Source of the DNA: Halomonas sp. M4R1S46
Lineage (GTDB): Bacteria > Pseudomonadota > Gammaproteobacteria > Pseudomonadales > Halomonadaceae
NCBI RefSeq assembly: GCF_025725685.1
Contig: NZ_CP107008.1
Location: 682,001-746,000, forward strand
DNA: 64,000 nucleotides
Reading direction: 5' to 3'
This document shows, piece by piece, positions 1 to 8,851 of this stretch. Within the stretch, counting starts at the first letter, position 1. Every line of letters begins with the position of its first letter. The position numbers and the translations under genes were made by a program. The notes beneath the pieces were generated by a model, which worked only from the letters and a program-made list of their open reading frames with translations, searched no databases and was not told the DNA's origin.

Positions 1-1992
1 GAAGAACAGGTGGCGTTCGTACTGGTCGAGGATGTCGGCGATCACCTGCTCCTTGGTGTAGCCGTAGATGTCGTAGCCCTGGCCGCCTTCGCCGATATGC
101 ACCTGCAACCGGTAGTAGTGGGTGCCGGCGCGGGTGGCGCGGATCGAGAAGGCCGGCATGGCACTGCGGTGCGGCCACACCTGGTAGGTGAAGTTCGGCT
201 CGTCGCCGAGGTCGACGTTGAGCTCGAGGTGTTCCGCCTCGCCCTCGACGAGTTCGGCGGTGACGCCCTGCTCGCCGAGCACATCGCGGATCTCCTCCAT
301 GGCCGGCCGGACCGCCTCGCCGAGGCAGCGTTGCGCCTGTTCGTGGTTGGGGAAGTGCATGGCCCGGGACAGCCGCTGGCGCCAGTGATGGCTCACGCCC
401 TCGCCGGGCAGGCGCCCCGAGAGGTGGCCGGCCATGCTGCCGCGCAGGCTGTCTTCCTTGAGCCCTTCCACCTTCAGTGCCTTGAACAGCCCGAGCATCA
501 TCAGGAAGAGCACGAAGGCGAAGGGCAGCCCCATGACCACCACCGTGCTCTGCAGGGCGCCGAGCCCGCCGGCCATCAGCAAGGCCAGGGTCAGCACGCC
601 GATGATCGCCGCCCACAGGATGCGCATCCAGGAGGGGGCGTCATGGTTGGGATCGGTGAGCACCGAGGTGAGATTGGAGAGCACCAGCGAGCCGGAATCG
701 CCGGAGGTGACGAAGAACACGATGGCCAGGATGGTGGCCACCACCGTGGTCAGCCCCACCCAGGGGAAGCTCTGCAGGAAGAGGTAGATGGACGAGCCGG
801 GATTGTTGATGGCCTGCTCGCCGAAGTCGGCGACGCTGGCGGTGCCGGTCATCACCAGGTCGATGGCGCTGTTCCCCATGATCGACATCCAGGCCATCAT
901 GAAGGTCAGCGGCAGGATCAGGGTGCCGGCGACGAACTGGCGGATGGTGCGGCCGCGAGAGATGCGCGCCAGGAACAGCCCGACGAAGGGGCCCCAGGCG
1001 ATCCACCAGGCCCAGAAGAACACCGTCCAGGCGTTGAGCCAGTCCGTTGGCGGATCGAAGGCGTAGGTGTCGAACGACAGCCTGGCGAAGTGGGCGAGGT
1101 AGTCGCCGACGTTCATCACCAGGGCGTTGAGCAGGAATATCGTCTTGCCGCTGAACAGCACGAACAGCATCAGCAGCACGGCCAGCAGCATGTTGAACTC
1201 GGACAGCCGGCGGATGCCCTTGTCGACCCCGGTGACCGCCGAGATCGCCGAGAAGACCACGATCAGCACCGCCAGCGCCGCCTGGGTGGCGGTGTTCTCC
1301 GGCAGGCCGAACATGTAGTGCAGGCCGAAGTTGAGCTGGATGATGCCGATGCCCAGGCTGGTGGCGATGCCGAACACGGTGCCCAGCACGGCGGCGATGT
1401 CCACGGTGTGGCCGATGGGCCCGTGGATGCGCCGCCCGAACAGCGGATAGAGGGCGGAGCGGATGGTCAGCGGCAGGCCGTGACGATAGCTGAAGAAGGC
1501 CAGCGACATGCCCACCAGGGTGTAGATTCCCCAGCCGGACAGCCCCCAGTGCAGGAAGGTCAGCTCCATGGCGTGGCGGGCCGCCTCGGGGGTGCCGCCC
1601 TCACCGACCGGCGGGGCCAGGAACTGGGTGACCGGCTCGGCGATGCAGAAGAACAGCAGGTCGATGCCGATGCCGGCGGAGAACAGCATGGCCGCCCAGG
1701 TGATCACGTTGAAGTCCGGGGTCGAGTGCGCCGGTCCCAGGCGCAGCTTGCCGTGGCGGGACAGGCCGATGCAGACGACGAACACCAGGTAGGCCACCAC
1801 GGCGAGGAAGTAGAACCAGCCGAAGGTGTCGGAAATCCAGGCCAGCACGGTGTTGATGACGTTGCCGGCCGCCTGGGTGAAGAACATGGTCCACAGCGCG
1901 AAGGCGACGATGCCGATGGCCGAGCCGTAGAACACCACGGGGTTGATGCGGTCACGGCGCGGCTCGGTGGAGGGAACTTGGGTCTTGGCCAT
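1..1992 (-). CDS. betT: BCCT-family choline transporter, BetT-like (3' end outside window)
   Basis: Inner-membrane carrier that imports choline, the precursor of glycine betaine, for osmoprotection. The minus-strand frame is open from an ATG at 1992 to position 1, giving 664 residues; E. coli BetT has 677, so only a short tail is missing. It begins MAKTQVPSTEPRRDRINPVV and has the usual twelve or so hydrophobic segments. The motif AGIGIDLLFFCIAEP matches proton-coupled BetT rather than the GMGIG motif of sodium-coupled betaine carriers. A hydrophilic C-terminal domain of about 150 residues follows the last membrane segment, as in osmosensing BetT proteins. A good ribosome site (AAGGAAC) precedes the start. 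BCCT membership is certain; choline as substrate is inferred from the motif. Confidence 0.88.
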   Translation of the reverse strand, partial: MAKTQVPSTEPRRDRINPVVFYGSAIGIVAFALWTMFFTQAAGNVINTVLAWISDTFGWFYFLAVVAYLVFVVCIGLSRHGKLRLGPAHSTPDFNVITWAAMLFSAGIGIDLLFFCIAEPVTQFLAPPVGEGGTPEAARHAMELTFLHWGLSGWGIYTLVGMSLAFFSYRHGLPLTIRSALYPLFGRRIHGPIGHTVDIAAVLGTVFGIATSLGIGIIQLNFGLHYMFGLPENTATQAALAVLIVVFSAISAVTGVDKGIRRLSEFNMLLAVLLMLFVLFSGKTIFLLNALVMNVGDYLAHFARLSFDTYAFDPPTDWLNAWTVFFWAWWIAWGPFVGLFLARISRGRTIRQFVAGTLILPLTFMMAWMSIMGNSAIDLVMTGTASVADFGEQAINNPGSSIYLFLQSFPWVGLTTVVATILAIVFFVTSGDSGSLVLSNLTSVLTDPNHDAPSWMRILWAAIIGVLTLALLMAGGLGALQSTVVVMGLPFAFVLFLMMLGLFKALKVEGLKEDSLRGSMAGHLSGRLPGEGVSHHWRQRLSRAMHFPNHEQAQRCLGEAVRPAMEEIRDVLGEQGVTAELVEGEAEHLELNVDLGDEPNFTYQVWPHRSAMPAFSIRATRAGTHYYRLQVHIGEGGQGYDIYGYTKEQVIADILDQYERHLFF

Positions 1993-2203
1993 GCCTTGTT
2001 CCTTGAAGGCCTCATCCGCGGTCCGGTGAGGCATCGTCCATGGCCGGCTCGGGGCCGGGGGGTTGCCGCAGGCCGTGCGCGGCCTCCACGGCGCTGCGCG
2101 GGCGTGCGACGGGACTATCTGGGTATAGGAAGCTCGCGGCGCAGGCGTCAAGTGATGCCCCGTGGTGCAGCCTGCGACTTGCCACTCCGGTGAGGCTGTT
2201 GGA

Positions 2204-2223
2204 TACTGTTTATAAATACAGCT
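2204..2223 (+). promoter_or_regulatory. LexA (SOS) box upstream of umuD
   Basis: The sequence TACTGTTTATAAATACAGCT contains CTG-N10-CAG with an AT-rich centre, an almost perfect E. coli-type SOS box. It ends 13 bases before the umuD start codon, so LexA would block this promoter. It also shows that this host uses the E. coli-type LexA site, which matters for reading a second box inside the integrated element. Confidence 0.93.
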
Positions 2224-2236
2224 ATCAGGGGGCGCC

Positions 2237-2695
2237 ATGTCATTGCCGAGGCCGTCTCTCGCTCGCCTGTCGGCCGTTGCCGGGCCGAGGCCCGCCGGGT
2301 CGGGCCAGCCGCTGCTGGGCTGCCGGGTGCGGGCCGGCTTTCCCAGTCCCGCCGATGACCACCTGGACGTGGAGCTCGACCTGCACGCCCATGTGGTGCG
2401 CCGCCCGGCGGCCACCTACTTCGTGCGCGCCGAGGGCGACTCGATGCTCGGCGACGGCATCCACGACGGTGACCTGCTGGTGGTGGACCGCAGCCTGGAG
2501 CCCCTGCCGGGGCGGGTGGTGATCATCGCCGTGGATGGCGAGCCCACCGTCAAGCGGCTGACCCGTCACGCCGGGCGGACCTTCCTGGAGGCCAGCAACC
2601 CGCGCTTCGCGCCGATGCCGCTGGAGGGGCGCGAGTGCCAGGTCTGGGGGGTGGTGACCCATGTGCTGCATGCCCTGCCCGGGGCGGCGCCGTGA
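2237..2695 (+). CDS. umuD: UmuD, SOS mutagenesis protein (S24 self-cleaving)
   Basis: Regulatory subunit of DNA polymerase V. RecA filaments trigger self-cleavage, which activates translesion synthesis. The 152-residue product carries an Ala-Gly cleavage site at about residues 32-33 (RAGFPSP), the catalytic serine in EGDSM and the catalytic lysine in PTVKRL, in the spacing of LexA/UmuD peptidases. It lacks a DNA-binding domain, which separates it from LexA. The start follows an AG/GGGG ribosome site and the SOS box. Its stop codon overlaps the GTG start of umuC, so the two are translationally coupled. Length is close to E. coli UmuD (139). Confidence 0.95.
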   Translation: MSLPRPSLARLSAVAGPRPAGSGQPLLGCRVRAGFPSPADDHLDVELDLHAHVVRRPAATYFVRAEGDSMLGDGIHDGDLLVVDRSLEPLPGRVVIIAVDGEPTVKRLTRHAGRTFLEASNPRFAPMPLEGRECQVWGVVTHVLHALPGAAP

Positions 2696-3966
2696 TCGCC
2701 CTGGTCGACAGCAACGACTTCTACGTCAGCTGCGAGCGGGTCTTCGACCCGCGCCTGGAAGGACGGCCGGTGGGCGTGCTCTCCAACAACGACGGCTGCG
2801 TGGTGGCCCGCTCGGCGGAGCTCAAGGCGCTGGGCGTGGCCATGGGCGCGCCGATGCACCTGCTGCCGCCGGCGATCCGTCGCCGGGCCACGCTGCTCTC
2901 CAGCAACTATGCCCTCTATGGCGACATGAGCCGGCGGGTCAACCGGGTGCTCGGCGAATTCTCCCCGGACGTGGAGCTGTACTCCATCGACGAGAGCTTC
3001 GTCGGCTTCACGGGTCTCGCGCCTGCGCGGCTCGAGTCCCAGGGGCGGCGGCTGCGCGAGACCGTGGGACGGGACACGGGGATCCCGGTCTGCGTGGGGC
3101 TGGCGCCGACCCGGGTGCTGGCCAAGGCGGCCAACCGCGTCGCCAAGACGTCGCCCGCGCTGGGCGGGGTCTGCCGTCTCGACGCCGAGGCCGCGGCGAC
3201 CCGCCGGGTGCTGGAGGGGCTGCCGGTGCATGCGCTGTGGGGCGTGGCCCGGCGCAGCGCCGAGCGCCTGGCGCTGATGGACATCCATACCGCCTGGCAG
3301 CTCCGCGAGGCCGATCCCAAGCGCATTCGTCGCGCCTTCTCGGTGGTGCTCGAACGCATCGTCTGGGAGCTGCGTGGCCGGCCGGCCATCCTGCCGGACG
3401 ACTTGGCCGAGCCACGCCAGCGGATCATGGTCTCACGCTCCTTCGGCCGCCTGACCGGCGACTGGCGGGATCTCCAGGAGGCGGTGCGCCAGCACGGCGC
3501 CCGGGCCGCCGAGAAGCTGCGCCATCAGGGCAGCCTGGCCCGGGCCGTGCTGGTGTTCCTGCGCAGTGACCCGCACCGGCTCGGTGACCGCCAGTACCAC
3601 AACAGCGTGGTGGTGCCGCTGGCCGGGCCCAGCGACGACAGCCGCGCGCTGCTCGAGGCCGCCGGCCGGGGGCTGGCGGCGATCTTCCTCGCGGACGTGC
3701 GTTACCAGAAGTGCGGCGTGATGCTGATGGACCTGGTGGACGCCGAGTGCCACCAGCTCTCCCTGCTGGCGTTCCGGGACGAGGCCGCCCGGGGGCGCGA
3801 TCGGCGCCTGATGACGGCGGTGGATCGGCTCAACCGCGAGATGGGCCGCGATACCGTGCGCTTCGGGCTGCCGCGCCAGGACACCGCCTGGGCGCTGCGC
3901 TGCGAGCGGCGCACTCCGCGCTATACCACCCGCTGGAACGAGCTGATGCGGGTCAAGGTGCGCTGA
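2692..3966 (+). CDS. umuC: UmuC, Y-family DNA polymerase V catalytic subunit
   Basis: Error-prone translesion polymerase, active as UmuD'2C. The product has 424 residues (E. coli 422). It starts at a GTG (MIALVDSNDFYVSCERVFDP) that overlaps the umuD stop codon; an upstream in-frame extension reads as unrelated sequence. The Y-family palm motifs are present: the acidic D of VDSNDFY near residue 6 and the SIDE motif (ELYSIDESF) near residue 100. The C-terminal part has the family's little-finger region. It is cotranscribed with umuD under LexA control, and a strong terminator follows 77 bases downstream. Confidence 0.96.
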   Translation: MIALVDSNDFYVSCERVFDPRLEGRPVGVLSNNDGCVVARSAELKALGVAMGAPMHLLPPAIRRRATLLSSNYALYGDMSRRVNRVLGEFSPDVELYSIDESFVGFTGLAPARLESQGRRLRETVGRDTGIPVCVGLAPTRVLAKAANRVAKTSPALGGVCRLDAEAAATRRVLEGLPVHALWGVARRSAERLALMDIHTAWQLREADPKRIRRAFSVVLERIVWELRGRPAILPDDLAEPRQRIMVSRSFGRLTGDWRDLQEAVRQHGARAAEKLRHQGSLARAVLVFLRSDPHRLGDRQYHNSVVVPLAGPSDDSRALLEAAGRGLAAIFLADVRYQKCGVMLMDLVDAECHQLSLLAFRDEAARGRDRRLMTAVDRLNREMGRDTVRFGLPRQDTAWALRCERRTPRYTTRWNELMRVKVR

Positions 3967-4043
3967 GGCGCGCCGGTCGAACGCGACAGGCGCGGGTGGA
4001 CGGATGGGCGGGATCATGTCGCGATCGCCATGAGGGCACATGG

Positions 4044-4081
4044 AAAAACCGCCATCCGGGGCGAGCCGGATGGCGGTTTTT
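4044..4081. terminator. Rho-independent terminator, bidirectional, between umuC and tRNA-Thr
   Basis: An 11-bp GC-rich stem (CCGCCATCCGG paired with CCGGATGGCGG) with a 6-base loop is flanked by five A on the left and five T on the right. It can terminate umuDC from the left and the minus-strand tRNA-Thr transcript from the right. Confidence 0.9.
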
Positions 4082-4090
4082 GCGGTGGTC

Positions 4091-4166
4091 TGGTGCCGGT
4101 GAGAGGAGTTGAACCCCCGACCTACGCATTACGAGTGCGTTGCTCTACCGACTGAGCTACACCGGC
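4091..4166 (-). tRNA. tRNA-Thr (CGT anticodon)
   Basis: On the minus strand the sequence starts GCCGGTGTAGCTCAG and ends in CACCGGCACCA, with the CCA encoded. The 7-bp acceptor stem, D arm, T arm (GGTTCAACTCC) and anticodon stem ACGCA/TGCGT are all present. The anticodon loop CTCGTAA gives anticodon CGT, threonine. Length 76 nt including CCA. Confidence 0.95.
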
Positions 4167-4236
4167 GTGCCGTGCATCATACGATCACCACGCCGGCCTG
4201 CCAAGCGCGCCCGGGGCCTGGCCCCGGGCGCGGGGT

Positions 4237-5556
4237 TCAGAAGGCGTGGTCGCGTCCCGCGGCCTTGGCCCGCTCCCGGGAGCTGGGGTTCACCGAGGCG
4301 CGGAAGGGCATCTCGCAGACCACGGCATCGACCGGTTGCCCGGGGATGTCGAGGAACTCATCGGGCAGCCAGGCCACCAGTACGGTGCCGATCGCCGCCG
4401 CGGCCACCGGCACATAGGCCATGGCGATGTTGGTACCGAGCTCCGGCGAGTACCAGGGCGAGGTGATCCAGCCGCAGGGGTCGCCATCGGCGTCGTGGCC
4501 GACCAGCCAGAAGTCCGGGGCATAGTCCTCGATGGGTCGGCCGCCGAGCTTGAGCCCCACCAGCTGGTGGGTGAAGGGCGGCTTGCCCTGGTTGACCAGC
4601 TCGCGGGTCCGCTCCAGGGCGTCGCGGCCGATGTAGTCGGCCTCCTTGGCCTTGGGCACCATATGGCCGAGGTAGCACTGGAAGGGGTTGATCTCGTGGT
4701 CCAGATCCTGGCCGTAGGAGAGGATGCCGGCGGCGATGCGGCGGTGGTGGGCCGGGGCGATCACCTTGAGGGCGTACTTCTCCCCCTTGTCGAGGATGGC
4801 GTTCCAGATGGTCTCGGCGTGCAGCGTGGAGTCGTAGGCGTAGACCTCGTAGCCCTTCTCGCCGGAGAAGCCGGTCTGGGAGATGAGCACGTCGACCCCT
4901 TCGATGGTGGCCGCCATCAGGCCGTAGTAGGGCACCTCGCGCACCCCTTCGCCGACCAGGTCGGCGATCAGGTCCTCGGACTTGGGGCCCTGGACCTGCA
5001 GCGGCGAGACATCGATCTCGTCGATGGTGACGTCGTAGCGCAGGCCGTGGTTGATGCCCTTGAACCAGTAGGCCAGGTCCGAGTCGCTGATGGTGAACCA
5101 GAACTCGTCATCCGCGACGCGCAGCATCACCGGGTCGTTGAGCACATGGCCCTGCTCGTCGCAGAGCACCACATAGCGGCCCATCATCGTCGGCACCCGG
5201 GTCACGTCGCGGGTGCAGACGTAGTTGCAGAAGGCCTCGGCGCCGGGACCCTTGACGCGGATCGGCCGCTCGACGGCGACGTTCCACAGGGTCACGTCGT
5301 TGACCAGGGCGCGGTATTCCTCCATGGCGCCGCCGTCCTCGGGTCGCACATAGGCGCGCGGGTGGTACATGCGGTTGTAGACGGTGGCCTTCCAGCAGCC
5401 GGCCTCGACCGAGAGGTGCCAGTAGGGGGACTTGCGCACGCGGTTGGAGATCAGCATCTGGATGCCGGGGTCGCCGCTCTGGCGCAGGTTGACCGGTACC
5501 AGGCGGTCGCCCTGATCGATGGACTGCTGGAAGTTCACGTTGGCTTGCTTGGACAT
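4237..5556 (-). CDS. GcvT/DmdA-like folate-dependent aminomethyltransferase or demethylase
   Basis: A 439-residue protein of the glycine-cleavage T family, which moves a one-carbon unit from a substrate to tetrahydrofolate. The middle resembles DMSP demethylase DmdA more than GcvT, for example ATVYNRMYHPRAYVRPED and DVTLWNVAVERPIRVKGPGA, followed by VSPLQVQGPKSEDLIADLVG. The C-terminal barrel is GcvT_C-like (CGWITSPWYSPELGTNIAMA). It is longer than DmdA (about 370) because of roughly 55 extra N-terminal residues. No other glycine-cleavage gene is nearby. The start follows GAGGAG with suitable spacing. The substrate (DMSP, a methylated amine or an aromatic methoxyl) cannot be decided from the sequence. 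Confidence 0.8.
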   Translation of the reverse strand: MSKQANVNFQQSIDQGDRLVPVNLRQSGDPGIQMLISNRVRKSPYWHLSVEAGCWKATVYNRMYHPRAYVRPEDGGAMEEYRALVNDVTLWNVAVERPIRVKGPGAEAFCNYVCTRDVTRVPTMMGRYVVLCDEQGHVLNDPVMLRVADDEFWFTISDSDLAYWFKGINHGLRYDVTIDEIDVSPLQVQGPKSEDLIADLVGEGVREVPYYGLMAATIEGVDVLISQTGFSGEKGYEVYAYDSTLHAETIWNAILDKGEKYALKVIAPAHHRRIAAGILSYGQDLDHEINPFQCYLGHMVPKAKEADYIGRDALERTRELVNQGKPPFTHQLVGLKLGGRPIEDYAPDFWLVGHDADGDPCGWITSPWYSPELGTNIAMAYVPVAAAAIGTVLVAWLPDEFLDIPGQPVDAVVCEMPFRASVNPSSRERAKAAGRDHAF

Positions 5557-5594
5557 GGCTCGGCACTCCTCGCCCGTTCATATGCCTGAGGGCG

Positions 5595-5653
5595 GAGTCG
5601 TGGGCGGCGAGTGAGCGGTCATGCCGAGACCGTCGCCGAGTCACCCACGACTC
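5595..5653 (-). promoter_or_regulatory. Structured 5' leader hairpin of the DmdA-like gene
   Basis: Thirty-eight bases before the start codon lies a long stem-loop built of three nested blocks: GAGTCGTGGG with CCCACGACTC (5595-5604 and 5644-5653), CGGCGA with TCGCCG (5605-5610 and 5633-5638), and CGGTC with GACCG (5616-5620 and 5628-5632). The whole gap to tesB (5557-5806) is GC-rich with further short inverted repeats. No known riboswitch was recognised, but the leader is long and strongly structured for a metabolic gene. Confidence 0.5.
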
Positions 5654-5806
5654 TGACCCGCGCGGGCGGACGCCCGGAGACGCCCGCGAGGCGACGACCG
5701 CGCCCTGGAGGTCGCCGCTACTCTCAAGGTAGGTAGGCCCTTAGGGGGCAGCGTTCCCGCGGCGACGCCGGGATTCCCCAGCACGACACGCGGCCGGCAC
5801 CGGGCC

Positions 5807-6619
5807 TCAGCCGCGTAGCCGGGTCAGGCCCTCCTGGGCGCTGGAGGCGACGAGCCGGCCGTGCCGGTCGTAGATGCTGCCCCGGCTGAGGGCCCGGGCG
5901 CCGCCGGCCCAGGGGCTGTCCATGTCGTAGAGCAGCCAGTCGTTGACCTTGACGTCGTGGTGGAACCAAAGGGCGTGATCGAGGCTGGCGATCTGCAGCG
6001 AGGGGTCGCCGAAGCGGATGCCGTGGGGCACCAGGGCGGTGGTCAGCAGGTTGAAGTCGGAGCTGTAGGCGAGCAGGTAGCGGTGCAGCGCCGGATCGTC
6101 GGGCAGCTTGCCGGCCAGCCGGAACCACAGCCGCTTGCGCGCCGGCTGGCCGGCCTCGGCCGCGTCGTCCAGGGGCAGGAACTCGATGGGGTGGCCCGGG
6201 AAGCGGGTCACCCGGCCGGCCTCCGGGTCCACGTGCTCGGGGGGTGTCACCTCGGGCATCCGCGGCTGGTGGGCGAGGCTCGTCTCCTCGCCGTGGAAGG
6301 AGGCGCTGCAGAAGAAGATCGGTCGGCCCTTCTGGATGGCGGTGACCCGACGGGTGGTGAAGCTGGCGCCGTCGCGCACGGCATCGACCTGGTAGACCAC
6401 CGGGCGGCTGGCGTCGCCGGGACGCAGGAAGTAGCCGTGCAGGGAGTGCACCCGCCGCGAGGCGTCCACGGTGTGGGTCGCGGCGGAGAGGGCCTGGCCC
6501 AGCACCTGGCCGCCGAACAGCTGGGGCAGGCCGAGGTCCTGGCTGCGACCACGGAACAGGTTCTCCTCCAGGGGTTCGAGACCGAGCAGGTCCACCAGGG
6601 CGTTCAGGGCGTCGGGCAT
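5807..6619 (-). CDS. tesB: Acyl-CoA thioesterase II (TesB)
   Basis: Hydrolyses medium- and long-chain acyl-CoA in the cytoplasm. The 270-residue product has the double hot-dog fold signature: an N-terminal half with LFRGRSQDLGLPQLFGGQVL and VHSLHGYFLRPGD, and a C-terminal half with LQIASLDHALWFHHD and QEGLTRLRG at the end. The start is placed at the ATG of MPDALNALVDLLGLEPLEEN, which aligns with E. coli TesB and follows a GGAGG site; the longer upstream extension (to 6706) has no family similarity. It is slightly shorter than E. coli TesB (286). It is divergent from tadA with a 91-bp gap. Confidence 0.95.
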   Translation of the reverse strand: MPDALNALVDLLGLEPLEENLFRGRSQDLGLPQLFGGQVLGQALSAATHTVDASRRVHSLHGYFLRPGDASRPVVYQVDAVRDGASFTTRRVTAIQKGRPIFFCSASFHGEETSLAHQPRMPEVTPPEHVDPEAGRVTRFPGHPIEFLPLDDAAEAGQPARKRLWFRLAGKLPDDPALHRYLLAYSSDFNLLTTALVPHGIRFGDPSLQIASLDHALWFHHDVKVNDWLLYDMDSPWAGGARALSRGSIYDRHGRLVASSAQEGLTRLRG

Positions 6620-6710
6620 TCCGGGTATCCTCCAGGGGCCATGACACCGGGGCGAGGCCGCGGCGTCATACGTACGTTTCATGTCCATCAGTCTACTGGA
6701 GTCCAAGGCG

Positions 6711-7193
6711 ATGCGCAGCGACGAGTACTACATGCACCGGGCCCTGGAGCAGGCACGCCTGGCCGAGGAGGCCGGGGAGGTGCCGGTGGGGGCGGTGGTG
6801 GTGGACGCCGACGGGAGCATCGTGGGCGCGGGGTACAACGCCCCGGTGTCCGGCCATGACCCCAGCGCCCATGCCGAGGTCTGCGCGCTGCGCGATGCCG
6901 GGGCCCGTCTCGGCAACTACCGCCTCGACGGCTGCACGCTCTTCGTGACCCTGGAACCCTGCCTGATGTGCACCGGGGCGATCATCCACGCCCGCCTGGC
7001 CCGGGTCGTCTACGGGGCCGCCGAGCCCCGCAGCGGCATGGTCGAGTCGAAGGCCAATCTCTTCGCCCAGCCCTGGTACAACCATCGGGTCGAGGTGGTC
7101 GGCGGGGTGCTGGCCGGCCGGGTGGCCCGTCAGCTCAAGGGCTTCTTCGCCGCGCGACGTGACGGCGGGGCCGCCGGCGCGGGGGACGGCTGA
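6711..7193 (+). CDS. tadA: tRNA adenosine(34) deaminase TadA
   Basis: Converts adenosine 34 of tRNA-Arg(ACG) to inosine. The 160-residue protein shows the zinc deaminase motifs HAEV (His ligand and catalytic Glu) and PCLMC (two Cys ligands), with the family sequence GEVPVGAVVVDADG before them. The start at 6711 (MRSDEYYMHRALEQ) is preferred because a GGAG lies upstream; the ATG ten codons earlier has no ribosome site. The tadA-mltF-purL neighbourhood is the usual gammaproteobacterial arrangement. Confidence 0.95.
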   Translation: MRSDEYYMHRALEQARLAEEAGEVPVGAVVVDADGSIVGAGYNAPVSGHDPSAHAEVCALRDAGARLGNYRLDGCTLFVTLEPCLMCTGAIIHARLARVVYGAAEPRSGMVESKANLFAQPWYNHRVEVVGGVLAGRVARQLKGFFAARRDGGAAGAGDG

Positions 7194-7230
7194 TGGCGGC
7201 CGGTCATGCGGGAGGCGAGCCCCCGCCGGC

Positions 7231-8694
7231 TCAACTGCTCGGGGGCACCAGATCGAAGAGGCCGCTCTCGGCCGCTTCGGGGAGCCGGGCATTGAGCTGG
7301 TGGAACTGCTGCTGGCTGCGGTCCACGTAGGCGAGGATCTCGTAATAGCGGCGGATGTTGCGGACATAGATGACCGGTTCGCCGCCCCGCGCATAGCCGT
7401 GGCGCGTCTTGCTGAACCATTCGCGCTCCTGAAGCAGCGGCAGGGCGTCGCGCACGTCCGCCCAGGCGTCGGGATCGCCGCCGCGCCGCTCGGCGAGGCG
7501 GCGGGCATCGTAGAGGTGGCCGAGGCCGACGTTGTAGGCGGCCAGCGCCATGAACAGCCGGTCCTCGCCGGTGATCGACTCGGGCAGGCGGTCCTTCAGT
7601 TCGCGAAGGTAGCGCGCCCCGCCGTCGATGCTCTGGGCCGGGTCGAGCCGGTCGTCGACGTCCATCTCCGCGGCGGTGGCGTTGGTCAGCATCATCAGGC
7701 CGCGCACGCCGGTCGGTGAGGTGGCGCGGGGGCGCCAGTGGGATTCCTGGTAGCCCACCGCGGCGAGCAGCTTCCAGTCGAAGCCGGAGCCCCGCGCCGC
7801 CTCGCGGAACAGCTCGGTGTAGTCCGGCAGGCGGGCGTGGACATGGCCGATGAAGGTGCGGGCGCCGACGTACTCCAGGTAGTTGTCGCGGCCGAAGTAG
7901 CGGGTCTCGAGGCGCTCGAGCAGGCCGCTGCCCTGGAGCTGGTCGAGGAAGCGGTTGGCCTCGCGGACCAGCCCGAGCCCCTGCCCGGCGGGAAAGGCCC
8001 AGGCCAGGGAGAGCGGCTTGCCGAGCCGGAAGCCGTCCTCCACCTCGGGAAAGAACAGGCGGTTGAGGCGGAACTGGTGCTCGAAGACCACGGCGGCGTC
8101 CAGGCGGCCGTTGGCCACCTGGCCCAGCAGTGCCGCCACTTCCATGTCGTCGGACTCCTTCCAGCTCAGCTGCGGGTATTCGGCCTGCAGCTCACGCATC
8201 ACCCGGTCGGTCCCGGTGTCGCTGAGGGTGCCGATCTCCAGTCCCGCCAGGTCGTCGATGCCCTGCGGCGGCGGCAGCCCGCGGCGATAGACCAGCAGCG
8301 GCTGCAGCGGCATGATCGGCCGGCTGAACAGCAGACCCGGTTGGGTCGGGTCCAGGGGCAGGGCGGCGGCACCCAGATCCCCCTCCTCGCGGACCGCCTC
8401 CAGGACGCCGGCGATGTTGTGGTCGGCGTCGAGGGTCAGGCTGACGCCCAGGTGGTCGGCGAAGCGGCGCATCAGCTCGTACTCGAAGCCGGTGGGGCCC
8501 TCGCGCCCCTCGTAGTAGGTGGTGGGGGTGTTGCGGGTCTGGATGCTGAGGAAGTCCCGCTCGCGCACGGCCTCCAGGTGCGGCCCCGGCGAGCGGTCCG
8601 GCGGGTCGGAAACCAGGCCGAGCAGCAGCAGGGCGCACAGGGTCAGGTAGCCTCGCCGGTGGCGGCGGAGGTGGGCGAACAGGGGTGCGGGCAT
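7231..8694 (-). CDS. mltF: Membrane-bound lytic murein transglycosylase F
   Basis: Cleaves peptidoglycan to 1,6-anhydro products at the outer membrane. The 487-residue protein has an N-terminal hydrophobic segment (GYLTLCALLLLGLV), then a periplasmic substrate-binding-like domain (about residues 45-270, ending near RYFGRDNYLEYVGARTFIGH), then a lysozyme-like SLT domain with the catalytic glutamate in GYQESHWRPRATSPTGVRGL. It lies between tadA and purL, divergent from purL, as in E. coli. Its anhydromuropeptide products are the substrate class of AmpD, encoded at the right end of the window. Confidence 0.95.
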   Translation of the reverse strand: MPAPLFAHLRRHRRGYLTLCALLLLGLVSDPPDRSPGPHLEAVRERDFLSIQTRNTPTTYYEGREGPTGFEYELMRRFADHLGVSLTLDADHNIAGVLEAVREEGDLGAAALPLDPTQPGLLFSRPIMPLQPLLVYRRGLPPPQGIDDLAGLEIGTLSDTGTDRVMRELQAEYPQLSWKESDDMEVAALLGQVANGRLDAAVVFEHQFRLNRLFFPEVEDGFRLGKPLSLAWAFPAGQGLGLVREANRFLDQLQGSGLLERLETRYFGRDNYLEYVGARTFIGHVHARLPDYTELFREAARGSGFDWKLLAAVGYQESHWRPRATSPTGVRGLMMLTNATAAEMDVDDRLDPAQSIDGGARYLRELKDRLPESITGEDRLFMALAAYNVGLGHLYDARRLAERRGGDPDAWADVRDALPLLQEREWFSKTRHGYARGGEPVIYVRNIRRYYEILAYVDRSQQQFHQLNARLPEAAESGLFDLVPPSS

Positions 8695-8851
8695 GGGCGC
8701 GATGGGCAGCGACGGAAGGCTCCACCTTACCCAGCCGCCGGTCGGCTGTCATCCATGCCGATTTCTCGCGACCGGTGCTTTCCAGTATCATGTGCGCTCG
8801 TTGCCGCCGGCCGCGGCCCCGTCATTCCGCTTGTTTCAGAGGCCCCAGGAT

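Noticed and set aside
10..2193. A 727-residue plus-strand open frame over betT
   Set aside because: It is rich in His, Gln, Asp and Gly as expected for the antisense of a GC-rich membrane protein gene; the minus-strand frame gives a clear BCCT transporter.
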